A stretch of 64,000 bases of DNA from Psychromonas arctica DSM 14288 (GTDB lineage Bacteria; Pseudomonadota; Gammaproteobacteria; Enterobacterales; Psychromonadaceae), in the NCBI RefSeq assembly GCF_000482725.1, contig NZ_AXWP01000030.1, positions 1 through 64,000 of the forward strand, in the 5' to 3' direction. Positions 39,389 to 49,837 of the stretch are shown piece by piece. A program made the translations under genes and the position numbers. Position 1 is the stretch's first letter, and every line of letters begins with the position of its first letter. A model generated the notes under the pieces. It was not told where the DNA came from. It did no database searches and was given only the letters and a program-made list of their open reading frames with translations.

Positions 39389-40918
39389 ATGACCAATAAA
39401 AAATATATTGTTGCGCTGGACTCAGGTACAACTAGCTCTCGCGCAGTAATTCTTGACCACGATGCCAACATTGTCAGTGTTTCCCAGCGTGAATTCACAC
39501 AAATTTATCCACATTCTGGTTGGGTTGAGCATGACCCTATGGAAATTTATGCGACACAAAGTGGCGTACTAACTGAAGCATTAGCAAAAGCAAGTATTGG
39601 CAGTGATCAAGTCGCAGGTATTGGTATCACTAACCAACGTGAAACCGCAATTGTATGGAACAAAGAAACAGGTAAGCCAGTTTATAATGCGATTGTTTGG
39701 CAGTGTCGCCGTACAGCAAGCATCTGTGAAGAACTGAAAGCACAGGGATTAGAAGAATACGTACGTGAAAATACAGGCTTAATGCTTGACCCATATTTCT
39801 CAGGTACCAAAATTAAATGGATATTGGATAATGTAGAAGGCGCGCGTGAAGATGCAGAAGCTGGAAAATTACTGTTTGGTACCGTTGATACGTGGTTAAT
39901 TTGGAAAATGACACAGGGAAGAGTACACGTAACTGACTACACCAACGCATCACGTACGATGTTATTCAACATCAACACATTAGAATGGGATGAGAAACTA
40001 TTAAAAGATTTCGGCATTCCAAGATCAATGATGGCTGAAGTGAAAAGCTCTTCAGAAGTTTACGGTAAAACGAACATTGGTGGTAAAGGTGGAACCCGTA
40101 TTCCTATTGCCGGTATTGCTGGTGACCAACAGGCAGCATTGTACGGACACATGTGTGTAGAAAAAGGCCAAGCAAAAAACACTTACGGCACAGGTTGTTT
40201 CTTGTTAATGAATACAGGTAAAGAGAAAATAACATCAGCAAATGGCCTATTAACAACAATAGCTTGTGGTCCTAGAGGTGAAGCAGCTTACGCACTGGAA
40301 GGTGCAGTATTCATGGGTGGCGCTTCAATCCAATGGTTACGTGATGAACTGAAGTTAATCTCGGATGCAAAAGATTCTGAATACTTTGCAACTAAAGTTG
40401 ACTCTTCTAACGGCGTTTATGTCGTCCCTGCCTTTACAGGTTTAGGCGCACCATATTGGGACCCGTATGCTCGAGGAACAATCGTCGGTTTAAATCGAGG
40501 CACTAATTCTAGCCATATTATTCGTGCAACATTAGAAAGCATTGCTTACCAAACACGTGACGTACTTGACGCAATGCAAGCAGACTCAAATATCCAGTTA
40601 GCTTCATTACGAGTTGATGGTGGTGCAGTAGCAAATAACTTCTTAATGCAGTTCCAATCTGATGTATTAAATACAGCGGTTCATCGCCCTGCAGTTACTG
40701 AAGTGACAGCACTGGGTGCAGCTTACCTTGCCGGTATTGCTGTTGGTTTCTGGGATGGTTTAGAAGAACTAAAAGATAAAGCAACCATTGAACGCTCATT
40801 TGAACCTAAAGCTGTACAAGAAAAACGTCAGCAACGTTACAACGGTTGGAAACGAGCAATAAAATGTGCCATGGTATGGGCTGATCTTCACAACGAAAAT
40901 AACGAAGACACACCATAA
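39389..40918 (+). CDS. glpK: glycerol kinase
   Basis: A 509-residue ATP-dependent kinase forming glycerol-3-phosphate, trapping incoming glycerol. FGGY-family motifs: [56 protein letters not shown], and [31 protein letters not shown] precedes ATG. Length is close to E. coli GlpK (502). A strong terminator follows. Confidence 0.97.
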   Translation: MTNKKYIVALDSGTTSSRAVILDHDANIVSVSQREFTQIYPHSGWVEHDPMEIYATQSGVLTEALAKASIGSDQVAGIGITNQRETAIVWNKETGKPVYNAIVWQCRRTASICEELKAQGLEEYVRENTGLMLDPYFSGTKIKWILDNVEGAREDAEAGKLLFGTVDTWLIWKMTQGRVHVTDYTNASRTMLFNINTLEWDEKLLKDFGIPRSMMAEVKSSSEVYGKTNIGGKGGTRIPIAGIAGDQQAALYGHMCVEKGQAKNTYGTGCFLLMNTGKEKITSANGLLTTIACGPRGEAAYALEGAVFMGGASIQWLRDELKLISDAKDSEYFATKVDSSNGVYVVPAFTGLGAPYWDPYARGTIVGLNRGTNSSHIIRATLESIAYQTRDVLDAMQADSNIQLASLRVDGGAVANNFLMQFQSDVLNTAVHRPAVTEVTALGAAYLAGIAVGFWDGLEELKDKATIERSFEPKAVQEKRQQRYNGWKRAIKCAMVWADLHNENNEDTP

Positions 40919-40970
40919 GCCACGCATATAAAGTTAATTTTATTAATGAGAAAATTGATTAATTAACAAT

Positions 40971-40998
40971 AAAAAGAGCATCTTAGGATGCTCTTTTC
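40971..40998 (+). terminator. intrinsic terminator of glpFK
   Basis: AAAAGAGCATC/GATGCTCTTTT perfect 11-bp stem with a four-base loop and a U-rich 3' arm, about 55 bases past glpK. Confidence 0.9.
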
Positions 40999-41175
40999 GA
41001 TACTCTCCCCCCAATTGTTCAGAGCCTCATCAACACATGCAAAAACCCAATTTATTTCTAATTCGAAAATAAAGCATTGCCTAGTGCTCATAAATTTTGT
41101 AATTTCTTGCTATTCATCGCTAGCGCAGTAAACTTGTTTTATTGAATTTAGCCAGTAACACAAGGAATAATATTC

Positions 41176-41955
41176 GTGAAGCAGACAACAAGACATAAGG
41201 AAATAATAGAGCTAGTACAAAAAAATGGATATGTCAGTACCGATAATCTAGTTGAACACTTCAACGTTAGCCCCCAAACTATTCGACGAGATCTTAATGA
41301 ACTCGCAGATGAGAATAAAATACGCCGTCATCACGGTGGAGCAACAACACAACAAAGCTCTGTTAATACTGCTTATAGTGCCCGTAAAGTCATGCAATCA
41401 CACGAAAAAGACGCCATTGCAGAGGCATTAGTCAAACACATTCCCGATGGCGCTACTTTATTCATTGATATTGGTACAACACCGGAATCAATTGCTAAAG
41501 AGTTGGTCAAAAAACATAAAGATTTACGTGTTGTAACCAATAATATCAATGTTGCAGGTATTTTAATGGGTAATGAAGACTTTAAAGTCATTCTTGCCGG
41601 TGGCGAAGTACGCAACAAGGATGGTGGTATTGTTGGGGAAGCGACCCTCGATTTTATTAAACAGTTCCGCTTAGACTTTGGCATTCTAGGAATTAGTGGG
41701 ATTGATTATGACGGTTCTTTATTAGACTTTGATTATCATGAAGTGCGCGTTAAAAAAGCCATTATAGAGAATAGTCGTCGCATTTATTTGGCAGTAGATC
41801 ATACTAAATTTGGCCGTAATGCGATGGTTAATTTAGCAAATATCAGTGAGTTAGATATGCTAATAACGGACCTTACACCACCAGATGAAATTGTTGCTAT
41901 CTTAAAAGAACATAACATTCCCTTGCAAGTGACTTCGTCTACAGCCAAGGTTTAA
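41176..41955 (+). CDS. glpR: glycerol-3-phosphate regulon repressor GlpR
   Basis: A 259-residue DeoR-family repressor. The N-terminal winged helix reads RHKEIIELVQKNGYVSTDNLVEHFNVSPQTIRRDL, and the sugar-phosphate sensor half contains DIGTTPESIAKEL and GEATLDFIKQFRLDFGILGISGID. G3P would release it from TTCG/CGAA operators. It has its own promoter region after the glpK terminator. Confidence 0.94.
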   Translation: MKQTTRHKEIIELVQKNGYVSTDNLVEHFNVSPQTIRRDLNELADENKIRRHHGGATTQQSSVNTAYSARKVMQSHEKDAIAEALVKHIPDGATLFIDIGTTPESIAKELVKKHKDLRVVTNNINVAGILMGNEDFKVILAGGEVRNKDGGIVGEATLDFIKQFRLDFGILGISGIDYDGSLLDFDYHEVRVKKAIIENSRRIYLAVDHTKFGRNAMVNLANISELDMLITDLTPPDEIVAILKEHNIPLQVTSSTAKV

Positions 41956-42000
41956 CCGCTCTAAAAACAACTTCATGTGAACCTTTTATAGGCAAAAATA

Positions 42001-42026
42001 AAGCACTTACAATATGCTAAGTGCTT
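42001..42026. terminator. bidirectional terminator between glpR and glpQ
   Basis: AAGCACTTA/TAAGTGCTT, nine pairs, preceded by AAAATA and followed by TTCAG. It lies between the convergent glpR and glpQ. Confidence 0.8.
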
Positions 42027-42080
42027 TTCAGATTAAATTTTTCACATTAAACTTCTTTCATTATAAGAAAGACGCTCAAT

Positions 42081-43160
42081 TTATTGTTTAGCTTGCTTTA
42101 AAAAGTTAACCGCACGATCAGGAAAGTCAGTAAAAACACCATCAACATTGGCTTTGTTATAGAAAATATCTAATAAATCTTCAAAATTTTCTGCATAGTC
42201 TGGAATTCTTCCTTCATCCAATCTGAAAGTATAAGGGTGAACTTCCATACCAGCTTGATGTGCATCTTTAACTAATGAAGTAAATACAAGCTTATCTTTA
42301 GTGGACTCAGGTGCAACTACCATTGGCTTCCATGGACCCACACCATCTGCATACTCAGCAATCTTTTTCATTGCATCAGGTTTAAACATCCAATCATAAT
42401 TATAAGGTTGCGCCTTACCATCTTGATACTCCATTGTCTCATTCCAGCTGGTTTCTGCCATCAATTGAACTAATTTAACATCCAAGCCTAATTCAGGTAA
42501 TAGCTGCGTTTTAACACGCTTTAATTCATTCGCATCAAAGGATTGAAAATAAGCTAAGTCGGATTTTTTAGTATAACCATATGTTTTAAAGACCTTTAAT
42601 ACTGCGGCACTAATATCCTTACCTTCGTGAAGATGTAACCAAGGCGCTTTCACTTCAACATAAATACCTACATTATTACCTGTGCTAGCATTCATGCCTT
42701 GAATCAATTCAATCTCATTTTCTAAAGTATGCACTTTGAACTGCGATTTCCAAAGAGGGAAGCGTTTAGGATAGACAGCCGTAGCTTTACCATCTTTCAT
42801 CTTAAAGGCTTCTGTCATACTTAGTGTTTGAATTTCAGCCAAGGTGAAGTCTATAGCGTAATAACGACCATCTTCACGTTTACGATCTGGGTAAACATCA
42901 GCAACGTTAGTAACACCATCTAGATAATGATCATGTAAAATAACTAACGCGTTATCTTTAGTCATCACGACATCTTGCTCGATATAATCAACGCCCATAG
43001 CATAAGCCATAGATTTTGCTGCCATGCTGTGCTCAGGCAAGTAACCACTTGCACCACGATGGGCAACCACGATTTTATCTGCATAAGCACTGCTGATAAT
43101 AGGTAATGCTACAATTATTCCTAAGCATAATTTTTTTAAACGGGGTAATTTTGTAAACAT
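42081..43160 (-). CDS. glpQ: periplasmic glycerophosphodiester phosphodiesterase
   Basis: A GDPD enzyme of about 359 residues that hydrolyses glycerophosphodiesters in the periplasm to glycerol-3-phosphate plus alcohol. A Sec signal peptide with hydrophobic core CLGIIVALPIISSAYA is followed by the catalytic VAHRGASGYLPEHS, then YIEQDVVMTKD and VILHDHYLDG. I prefer ATG 43160, which gives a normal signal peptide; in-frame ATGs at 43172 and 43181 are alternatives. Its product feeds GlpT. Confidence 0.94.
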   Translation of the reverse strand: MFTKLPRLKKLCLGIIVALPIISSAYADKIVVAHRGASGYLPEHSMAAKSMAYAMGVDYIEQDVVMTKDNALVILHDHYLDGVTNVADVYPDRKREDGRYYAIDFTLAEIQTLSMTEAFKMKDGKATAVYPKRFPLWKSQFKVHTLENEIELIQGMNASTGNNVGIYVEVKAPWLHLHEGKDISAAVLKVFKTYGYTKKSDLAYFQSFDANELKRVKTQLLPELGLDVKLVQLMAETSWNETMEYQDGKAQPYNYDWMFKPDAMKKIAEYADGVGPWKPMVVAPESTKDKLVFTSLVKDAHQAGMEVHPYTFRLDEGRIPDYAENFEDLLDIFYNKANVDGVFTDFPDRAVNFLKQAKQ

Positions 43161-43246
43161 CGTTTGATCCATCCTTATCATAAAATGTAACCGTTAAATA
43201 ACGGCTGACTTATACCAACTTCATCAACTATATGATCAATTATTGG

Positions 43247-43293
43247 GTAAAAAAAAGGCGTCAATTTAAAGCAAAGATTGCATGAAATTGACG
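43247..43293 (-). terminator. terminator-like hairpin inside the glpQ leader
   Basis: On the minus strand CGTCAATTT pairs with AAATTGACG, followed by CC and eight T. It lies about 90 bases before the glpQ start and after the terminator of glpT, so it would act on a glpQ leader transcript if the promoter lies upstream of it. Confidence 0.6.
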
Positions 43294-43419
43294 ATCTATT
43301 ACAAAACTTCTAAAGCAGAAGTGAAGCATTCTAACCAACAAAATGATCAGTTATTTAACAGTATTGGCATTATTATCAATCCTTCATGCAATTAAGCATT
43401 CATCGATTGCTACGGGTAA

Positions 43420-43456
43420 AAAAACAAACCCGTATTAGCAAATAACCAACACGGGC
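43420..43456 (-). terminator. terminator of glpT
   Basis: On the minus strand CCCGT pairs with ACGGG around a 17-base loop and is followed by TTTGTTTTTTT. It is about 70 bases past the glpT stop. Confidence 0.7.
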
Positions 43457-43522
43457 TTTAGTATTCATTTCAGTAAGTTAAGGCTGTTCTAATTCATATA
43501 TAAAACATTTAATTATATATAC

Positions 43523-44893
43523 TTAAACGGCTGCACTTTCTAAATCTAACTTACGTTGCTTATGAATTTTATTTTCGCCAAGCATAGCAAGTGTTAAGAA
43601 GAATATAGATAAACCACATGCAAGTACGATCACTAAAAATCCACCATCCCAACCGAAGATATCTACTGTGTAACCTAATAATGCATTAGCGGCTACCGCA
43701 CCACCAAGGTAACCAAATAATCCTGTTAAACCCGCCGCTGTGCCCGCTGCTTTTTTAGGAGCAAGTTCTAACGCGTATAAGCCGATTAACATAACAGGAC
43801 CATAAATTAAGAAACCAATCGCAACTAAGGCAGCCATATCAACCATTGGATTTCCTGCAGGGTTAAACCAATAGACTAATACTGCAACAGTTACTAGCAG
43901 CATGAATAAAATACCAGCTGGTGCACGACGACCTTTAAACAATTTATCAGAAATCACACCACATAATAACGTACCAGGAATTCCAGCCCACTCGTATAAA
44001 AAGTAAGCCCATGAAGATTTATCAACAGAGAACTCTTTTACTTCACTTAAATAAACAGGTGCCCAGTCAAGTACACCGTAACGAATTAAATAAACAAATG
44101 CATTAGCGATCGCGATAAACCATAATAATTTATTATTAAACACATACTTAAAGAAGATTTCTTTTGCTGTCATCTCTTTTTCAAAAGACTCAGAATAGTT
44201 ATCTGGGTAATCATCTTTGTATTCTTCAATAGCCGGTAAACCACAAGATTGCGGTGTATCTTTCATGGTTAAGAAAGTAAATCCAGCCACTAATAATGCA
44301 AAGAAAGCAGGAACATAAAAAGCAGCACGCCAATCATCATTAAAAGCCCACAAGCCTAATAGGAATAACGGACCGATCAAACCACCACCCACATTATGTG
44401 CAACATTCCAAACCGAAACGATACCGCCACGCTCTTTATGTGACCACCAGTGAACCATTGTTCGACCACAAGCAGGCCACCCCATTCCTTGGAACCAACC
44501 GTTTAAAAATAAAAGAATAAACATTGCGGTAATACTGCTGGTTGCCCAAGGCATAAAACCAAAACACAGCATCACTAGAGCAGACATCATCAAACCAGCA
44601 CTCATAAAGTATCGTGGATTAGAGCGATCTGAGATATTACCCATTAAGAATTTAGATAAACCGTAAGCAATAGAAACAGACGCCAATGCAACCCCAAGAT
44701 CGCCGCGACTATAACCATATTCTTCGATCAAAAAAGGCATCGCTAAACTAAAGTTTTTACGTACTAAATAATAACCGGCATATCCTATAAAAATACTTAG
44801 GAACAATTGCCAACGTAGGCGTTTGTATAAGGGATCAATTTGGCCTTCAGGTAGGCGGTCGATATGCGCCATTGGCCTAAAAATGTTTAGCAT
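43523..44893 (-). CDS. glpT: glycerol-3-phosphate transporter GlpT
   Basis: A 456-residue major facilitator antiporter exchanging external G3P for phosphate. Twelve helices with the organophosphate-antiporter motifs [16 protein letters not shown] (two substrate-binding basic residues), [33 protein letters not shown] and [20 protein letters not shown]. The start ATG is just past AAGGAATAAC. It is transcribed alone, with glpQ beyond two terminator-like hairpins. It completes the glp regulon here. Confidence 0.96.
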   Translation of the reverse strand: MLNIFRPMAHIDRLPEGQIDPLYKRLRWQLFLSIFIGYAGYYLVRKNFSLAMPFLIEEYGYSRGDLGVALASVSIAYGLSKFLMGNISDRSNPRYFMSAGLMMSALVMLCFGFMPWATSSITAMFILLFLNGWFQGMGWPACGRTMVHWWSHKERGGIVSVWNVAHNVGGGLIGPLFLLGLWAFNDDWRAAFYVPAFFALLVAGFTFLTMKDTPQSCGLPAIEEYKDDYPDNYSESFEKEMTAKEIFFKYVFNNKLLWFIAIANAFVYLIRYGVLDWAPVYLSEVKEFSVDKSSWAYFLYEWAGIPGTLLCGVISDKLFKGRRAPAGILFMLLVTVAVLVYWFNPAGNPMVDMAALVAIGFLIYGPVMLIGLYALELAPKKAAGTAAGLTGLFGYLGGAVAANALLGYTVDIFGWDGGFLVIVLACGLSIFFLTLAMLGENKIHKQRKLDLESAAV

Positions 44894-44990
44894 AATGTTA
44901 TTCCTTGGGATAAATAAGAGCAGTTTTAAAATAAGTGATTAGTTTTTGTTCGGAGTCACGAGACTACCTTCACATCAACTATTTTACGAG

Positions 44991-45004
44991 CGAACTATAG
45001 TTCG
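44991..45004. promoter_or_regulatory. palindrome upstream of glpT
   Basis: CGAACTATAGTTCG is a perfect 14-bp palindrome about 100 bases upstream of glpT and is flanked by further CGA/TCG half-sites (ACGAG on both sides). It contains GlpR-type half sites, though in inverted order. It is a plausible regulator site; the protein is inferred. Confidence 0.4.
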
Positions 45005-45208
45005 AACGAGCACAGACTTCTGATAAATAGATCACAATCGAAAACAAAATGATTTAAATCAACAAAAATAATTTTGCGACATGCTAATGGAACCTAACCT
45101 CTTGAACAAAATGAATAAAAGGAATTAATAGACAGTAAAAAGATAGCAATAAAGCAATCACGAGCGCTTAAAAACAGCATAATAAAATGAACACTAATAA
45201 TATTTTCG

Positions 45209-45220
45209 CTCGAAAACGAA
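45209..45220. promoter_or_regulatory. candidate distal GlpR operator
   Basis: CTCGAAAACGAA matches the core TTCGWTAWCGAA at 10 of 12 positions and overlaps the palindrome TTTTCG-CT-CGAAAA. It lies about 320 bases upstream of glpT, far for a simple operator; it could be a looping site or chance. Confidence 0.3.
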
Positions 45221-45708
45221 TATAAAATAACGCAACGACAATAAGCAAAACAAAAAACAAACAATATCTAACACAACAGGTAAATATGCCCGTTAATAAA
45301 AGTATTTTTGTCGATAGGTCAACCCAAAATAGACCAATTCCGTTTAATCACAATCCCATTCCTTAAAACTTAATACCTGCACAAATGGTCATCAAAGCCG
45401 AACTTAACCACCACTTTATTAAACTTAATTTAGCCGCTGCCTACGTGTAAATATGATTAATAAATCATTTTTCTTGTATTATTCCGCCATAAAAACCAAC
45501 TAATTTAATTACAACAAAAACTATTTCATCTGTAACTATTTTGTTACATTTAACTTACAGCAATCGCGCGCAAAACAAATAAAAACAACAACTTAAACAA
45601 ACAAACAATGAGTTACAAGTGACGGTTTAGGTACACCTTGTTAACACAATATGTTAATGGAATTTAAATGAACCCTTGATAGTTAGTGCACTAATCATTA
45701 GAATTGTT

Positions 45709-45730
45709 ATTAATTGAACGTTCAATTAAT
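45709..45730. promoter_or_regulatory. BetI operator palindrome
   Basis: A perfect 22-bp palindrome centred on GAACGTTC with AATTGAAC and GTTCAATT arms. It ends 39 bases before the betI start. TetR-family BetI binds such symmetric sites in the bet promoter, so it should be the choline-responsive operator of betIBA. Confidence 0.85.
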
Positions 45731-45769
45731 AACGTTTTATGAAGCATAAACATAAAAAGGAAGTTATGT

Positions 45770-46378
45770 ATGGCAAGGCCAGCGGTCAAAGAAGCGAGAC
45801 AACAACAACTGATCGATGCGACATTGATGTCCGTAGAACGCCATGGTTTACAGCACACCACTATTAATACCATCAGTGCAATGGCAGGTATGTCATCTGG
45901 CATAATCAGTCATTATTTTGGTGGCAAACAAGGGTTAATTGAAGCAGCGCTTAAATACCTTCTCGACCAATTGAAACAAGCGTTATTAATCAGAATATCA
46001 GGTAAAAATTTGTCCCCAATAGATCGTTTATCGATGATTGTAGAAGCCAACTTTACCGAGCTGCAACGATCCAGTGCAGCAACAAAAACATGGTTAAGTT
46101 TTTGGTCTCAAGCAATGCATGAACCTGGTCTAGCAAGACTTCAACATATCAATAGTCAGCGTTTATACAGCAACCTCCTTTTTTGCTTTAAACAGCTACT
46201 ACCTAATACCGCTGCCATTAATGCAGCCAAACAAACTGCAGCTGTGATTGACGGTTTCTGGTTACGAAGCGCCTTGAGCTCGACACCAGAAGAAGAATTC
46301 AAACAAGCTCAAATTTTATCTAAAGCCTTTATAAATACTGTTCTTACACAGTATGGAGAAAATCAATGTCATCATTAG
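45770..46378 (+). CDS. betI: choline-responsive TetR repressor BetI
   Basis: A 202-residue TetR-family repressor. The helix-turn-helix reads [30 protein letters not shown], typical of BetI. Choline would release it from the palindrome immediately upstream. The last 13 bases overlap betB. AAGGAAGTT precedes the ATG. Confidence 0.94.
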   Translation: MARPAVKEARQQQLIDATLMSVERHGLQHTTINTISAMAGMSSGIISHYFGGKQGLIEAALKYLLDQLKQALLIRISGKNLSPIDRLSMIVEANFTELQRSSAATKTWLSFWSQAMHEPGLARLQHINSQRLYSNLLFCFKQLLPNTAAINAAKQTAAVIDGFWLRSALSSTPEEEFKQAQILSKAFINTVLTQYGENQCHH

Positions 46379-47832
46379 TCGTTTATCAAAATTATGTACA
46401 TGGCCAATATATCGCCAATGGTACCGGTGAAACATTTGAAGTGATTAACCCTGCCACTGGACAAGTTAGTTACTTAGTAGAAACAGCAACAGAAGCAGTA
46501 CAACAAGCAGTGATTGCAAGTTCAAAAGCAGGATTTGCAACTTGGTCTGCAATGACCGCTATAGAGCGAAGCCGAATCCTACTTAAAGCCGTTGCTTTAT
46601 TACGTGAACATAATGACGACCTAGCAGCTGGCGAAGTATTGGATACAGGTAAACCATGGCAAGAAGCATCGGAAGTTGATGTAGTAACAGGTGCTGATTC
46701 AATCGAATTTTTCGCAGGCCTTGCACCAAGTATCGAAGGTAACCAACAAACGGTTGGTGATGACTTCTATTACACACGTCGCGAACCATTAGGCATTTGT
46801 GCTGGTATTGGTGCGTGGAACTACCCAATACAAATCGCTTGTTGGAAAGCAGCACCCGCTTTAGCTTGCGGTAATGTAATGATTTTTAAACCATCAGAAG
46901 AAACTCCACGTGGCGCAATGCGTTTAGCAGAGATCTTCACTGAGGCTGGCGTACCTGATGGTGTGTTTAATGTTGTTCAAGGTGACGGACGTGTTGGCGC
47001 ATGGTTAACCGGTAATGATGATATCGCAAAAGTATCATTCACTGGCGAAGTCGGTACCGGTAAAAAAGTAATGGCCGCAGCCGCTAGTTCATTAAAAGAA
47101 GTGACCATGGAATTAGGCGGTAAATCACCGTTAATTATCTTTAATGATGCAGACGTAGAAAACGCAGTGTCAGCAGCCATGCTAGGTAACTTCTATACAC
47201 AAGGTGAAGTTTGTACTAACGGCACACGCGTATTCGTTCAAAAAGATATCTACCCGCAATTTATTAAACGTTTAGTAGAACGTACAGAGCAAAACATCAT
47301 CTGTGGTGATCCAATGAACCCAGAAACAAACTTTGGTGCATTGATTTCTAAAGACCACCAGCAAAAAGTACTCGATTACATTGAAATTGGCAAAAAAGAA
47401 GGCGCAACGTTATTAACAGGCGGTAAAGCATTACAACCTGAAAATGCGCCAAACGGCTTCTTTGTAGCACCGACTATCTTCACTGACTGTAATGACCAAA
47501 TGACGATCGCTAAAGAAGAAATATTCGGTCCTGTTATGTCTGTACTTACTTTCTCTGAAGAAGAAGAAGTAGTGAAACGCGCAAATGATACACACCTTGG
47601 TTTAGCGGCAGCAGTCTTCACCCAAGACATTACCCGTGCTCACCGTGTGATACATCAAATTAAGGCGGGTATTTGCTGGATCAACGCTTATGGTGCTTCA
47701 CCAGCAGAAATGCCAGTGGGTGGTTACAAAATGTCAGGTATTGGCCGAGAAAATGGTAGTGAAACATTAAAAGCTTATACCCAAATTAAAGCGGTATATG
47801 TTGGTATGCAAACACTTGAAAGCCCATTTTAA
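46366..47832 (+). CDS. betB: betaine aldehyde dehydrogenase
   Basis: A 488-residue NAD(P)+ aldehyde dehydrogenase oxidising betaine aldehyde to glycine betaine. [20 protein letters not shown] is the substrate-binding stretch; [10 protein letters not shown] is the cofactor loop; [12 protein letters not shown] carries the catalytic Glu; [12 protein letters not shown] carries the catalytic Cys. GGAG lies seven bases before ATG inside betI. It is cotranscribed with betI and betA. Confidence 0.96.
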   Translation: MSSLVVYQNYVHGQYIANGTGETFEVINPATGQVSYLVETATEAVQQAVIASSKAGFATWSAMTAIERSRILLKAVALLREHNDDLAAGEVLDTGKPWQEASEVDVVTGADSIEFFAGLAPSIEGNQQTVGDDFYYTRREPLGICAGIGAWNYPIQIACWKAAPALACGNVMIFKPSEETPRGAMRLAEIFTEAGVPDGVFNVVQGDGRVGAWLTGNDDIAKVSFTGEVGTGKKVMAAAASSLKEVTMELGGKSPLIIFNDADVENAVSAAMLGNFYTQGEVCTNGTRVFVQKDIYPQFIKRLVERTEQNIICGDPMNPETNFGALISKDHQQKVLDYIEIGKKEGATLLTGGKALQPENAPNGFFVAPTIFTDCNDQMTIAKEEIFGPVMSVLTFSEEEEVVKRANDTHLGLAAAVFTQDITRAHRVIHQIKAGICWINAYGASPAEMPVGGYKMSGIGRENGSETLKAYTQIKAVYVGMQTLESPF

Positions 47833-47840
47833 GGATGACT

Positions 47841-49526
47841 ATGACTACAACAAATTATGATTATATTATTGTGGGAGCAGGCAGTGCAGGCTGCGTGCTG
47901 GCAAACCGCTTATCAGAAAATGCTAATAATAAAGTACTACTACTAGAAACGGGTGGCAGTGATAAGAGCATTTTTATTCAGATGCCGACTGCATTATCGA
48001 TCCCGATGAACACCAAAAAATATGCATGGCAGTTTGAAACAGAAGCTGAACCGTTTTTGAATAATCGTCGTATGCATTGCCCTCGCGGTAAAGTACTGGG
48101 CGGTTCTTCATCAATCAACGGCATGGTTTATGTTCGTGGTCATGCTCGTGATTTTGATGAGTGGCAACAAGCTGGCGCTGAAAACTGGGATTATGCACAT
48201 TGCTTACCTTATTTTAAGAAAGCTGAAACTTGGTCATTTGGCGGTAATGATTACCGTGGTGATTCTGGTCCACTAGCCGTTAATAACGGTAACAATATGA
48301 AAAACCCGTTATACCAAGCTTTTGTTGATGCAGGTGTAGACGCAGGCTATTTAGCTACCGCTGATTACAACGCTGAACAACAAGAAGGTTTCGGTCCAAT
48401 GCACATGACCGTTAAAAATGGCGTACGTTGGTCTACGGCAAACGCTTATTTAAGACCTGCGATGAAACGCAGTAACTTAACAGTTGTGACGCACGCTCTA
48501 GTACACAAAGTATTACTTGAAGATAAAAAAGCTGTCGGCGTTCGTTACCAAGTAAAAGATAAAGTCACTGACGTACTGTGTAGTAAAGAAGTATTGCTGA
48601 GCGCCGGTTCAATTGGTTCGCCACATATCCTTCAATTATCGGGTATTGGTAAAGCAGAAACTTTAAAAGAAGCCGGTATTGAACAGCATCATGAGCTACC
48701 TGGTGTGGGTGAAAACTTACAAGACCATCTTGAGTTTTACTTTCAATTTAAATGTTTAAAACCAATTTCATTGAACGGTAAAATCGATCCACTGAACAAG
48801 CTATTAATTGGCATGCGTTGGATCTTAAATAAATCAGGTCTTGGGGCAACCAACCACTTTGAATCCTGTGGCTTCATCCGCTCAAAAGCGAGCTTAGAAT
48901 GGCCAGATCTTCAATACCATTTCTTACCAGCAGCAATGCGTTATGACGGTAAAGAAGCGTTTGCAGGCCATGGTTTCCAAGTACATATTGGTCATAACAA
49001 GCCGAAAAGTCGTGGCGCAGTGAAAGTCGTTTCAAACGACCCACATGCAGCACCACAAATTCAATTTAATTACTTATCACATCAAGATGATATTGAAGGC
49101 TTTAGAGCTTGTGTTCGTTTAACCCGTGAGATTATTAATCAACCGGGCTTAGATGAATATCGTGGTGAAGAGATCCAACCAGGATTAGCGATACAAACAA
49201 ATGAAGAAATTGATGAGTTTGTAAGAAGCTCAGTTGAAAGTGCTTACCACCCTTCTTGTTCATGCAAAATGGGTGAAGATGAAATGGCCGTGGTCAACTC
49301 AGAAACTAAAGTGCATGGCATTGAAGGGCTTCGTGTTGTTGATTCATCTATTTTCCCAACTATCCCTAACGGTAACCTTAACTCACCGACCATTATGGTC
49401 GCAGAGCGTGCTGCAGATATTATTCTAGGTAATAAAATGCTGTCACCCAGTACCGCTAAAGTGACGGTTGCAGAAGATTGGCAACATAGCCAACGATTAG
49501 CAGCACCAAAACGAAAGACCAGTTAA
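47841..49526 (+). CDS. betA: choline dehydrogenase
   Basis: A 561-residue GMC-family flavoprotein oxidising choline to betaine aldehyde and feeding electrons to the membrane. The FAD fold is [19 protein letters not shown], the first GMC signature is [19 protein letters not shown] and the C-terminal SCKMG and [13 protein letters not shown] blocks hold the active-site His-Asn region. I start at ATG 47841, since AAGG lies six bases upstream of it but directly abuts the earlier ATG at 47835. Confidence 0.96.
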   Translation: MTTTNYDYIIVGAGSAGCVLANRLSENANNKVLLLETGGSDKSIFIQMPTALSIPMNTKKYAWQFETEAEPFLNNRRMHCPRGKVLGGSSSINGMVYVRGHARDFDEWQQAGAENWDYAHCLPYFKKAETWSFGGNDYRGDSGPLAVNNGNNMKNPLYQAFVDAGVDAGYLATADYNAEQQEGFGPMHMTVKNGVRWSTANAYLRPAMKRSNLTVVTHALVHKVLLEDKKAVGVRYQVKDKVTDVLCSKEVLLSAGSIGSPHILQLSGIGKAETLKEAGIEQHHELPGVGENLQDHLEFYFQFKCLKPISLNGKIDPLNKLLIGMRWILNKSGLGATNHFESCGFIRSKASLEWPDLQYHFLPAAMRYDGKEAFAGHGFQVHIGHNKPKSRGAVKVVSNDPHAAPQIQFNYLSHQDDIEGFRACVRLTREIINQPGLDEYRGEEIQPGLAIQTNEEIDEFVRSSVESAYHPSCSCKMGEDEMAVVNSETKVHGIEGLRVVDSSIFPTIPNGNLNSPTIMVAERAADIILGNKMLSPSTAKVTVAEDWQHSQRLAAPKRKTS

Positions 49527-49549
49527 TTGTAAATCAGTTTCACTCCTAG

Positions 49550-49581
49550 TGAGTCGTTGATTGCAACATCAGCGAATCACT
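49550..49581. terminator. hairpin after betA
   Basis: AGTGAGTCG pairs with CGAATCACT with one mismatch around a loop of about 14 bases. There is no U tract, so it may be an RNA-stability or attenuation element rather than a terminator. Confidence 0.3.
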
Positions 49582-49801
49582 AAGATGAGGTGTAAGGCCA
49601 ACCTACGCAAATTATACAGCGATGTAATTTATGTGTAACTTTGTAAATGGCCTATTAAACTACGTTATTTTTCAGGGTTTAACTATCGTCATCTACATAT
49701 GTCATTTATTGGCATTATCACTACGATACTTAAGGTTTGAGGACAAGATTGTCTTAAAAATAATGGCGTAGCGTTTTAAAACATAAAACAAGGAATTATC
49801 T
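49582..49801. other. betA to BCCT spacer
   Basis: With the preceding hairpin this makes a gap of about 275 bases. No gene or clear promoter seen; AAGGA at 49790-49794 is the ribosome site of the short ORF that follows. Confidence 0.35.
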
Positions 49802-49837
49802 ATGTTTATCAACACTATCCACTTGGAGGCCAAATAA
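49802..49837 (+). CDS. 11-residue leader ORF coupled to the BCCT gene
   Basis: MFINTIHLEAK, preceded by AAGGA seven bases before its ATG. Its stop codon overlaps the next ATG as TAATG, and it contains the GGAGG ribosome site of the transporter. This arrangement is typical of translational coupling or a regulatory leader peptide. That it is translated is inferred from the ribosome site only. Confidence 0.5.
   Translation: MFINTIHLEAK

Larger units (their letters stand above)
44894..45708. other. long intergenic region between glpT and betI
   Basis: No gene seen in about 815 AT-rich bases. TTCG/CGAA-type palindromes occur at 44991-45004 and 45201-45220; both are upstream of the divergent glpT. 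The remainder up to the BetI palindrome shows nothing recognisable. Confidence 0.4.
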
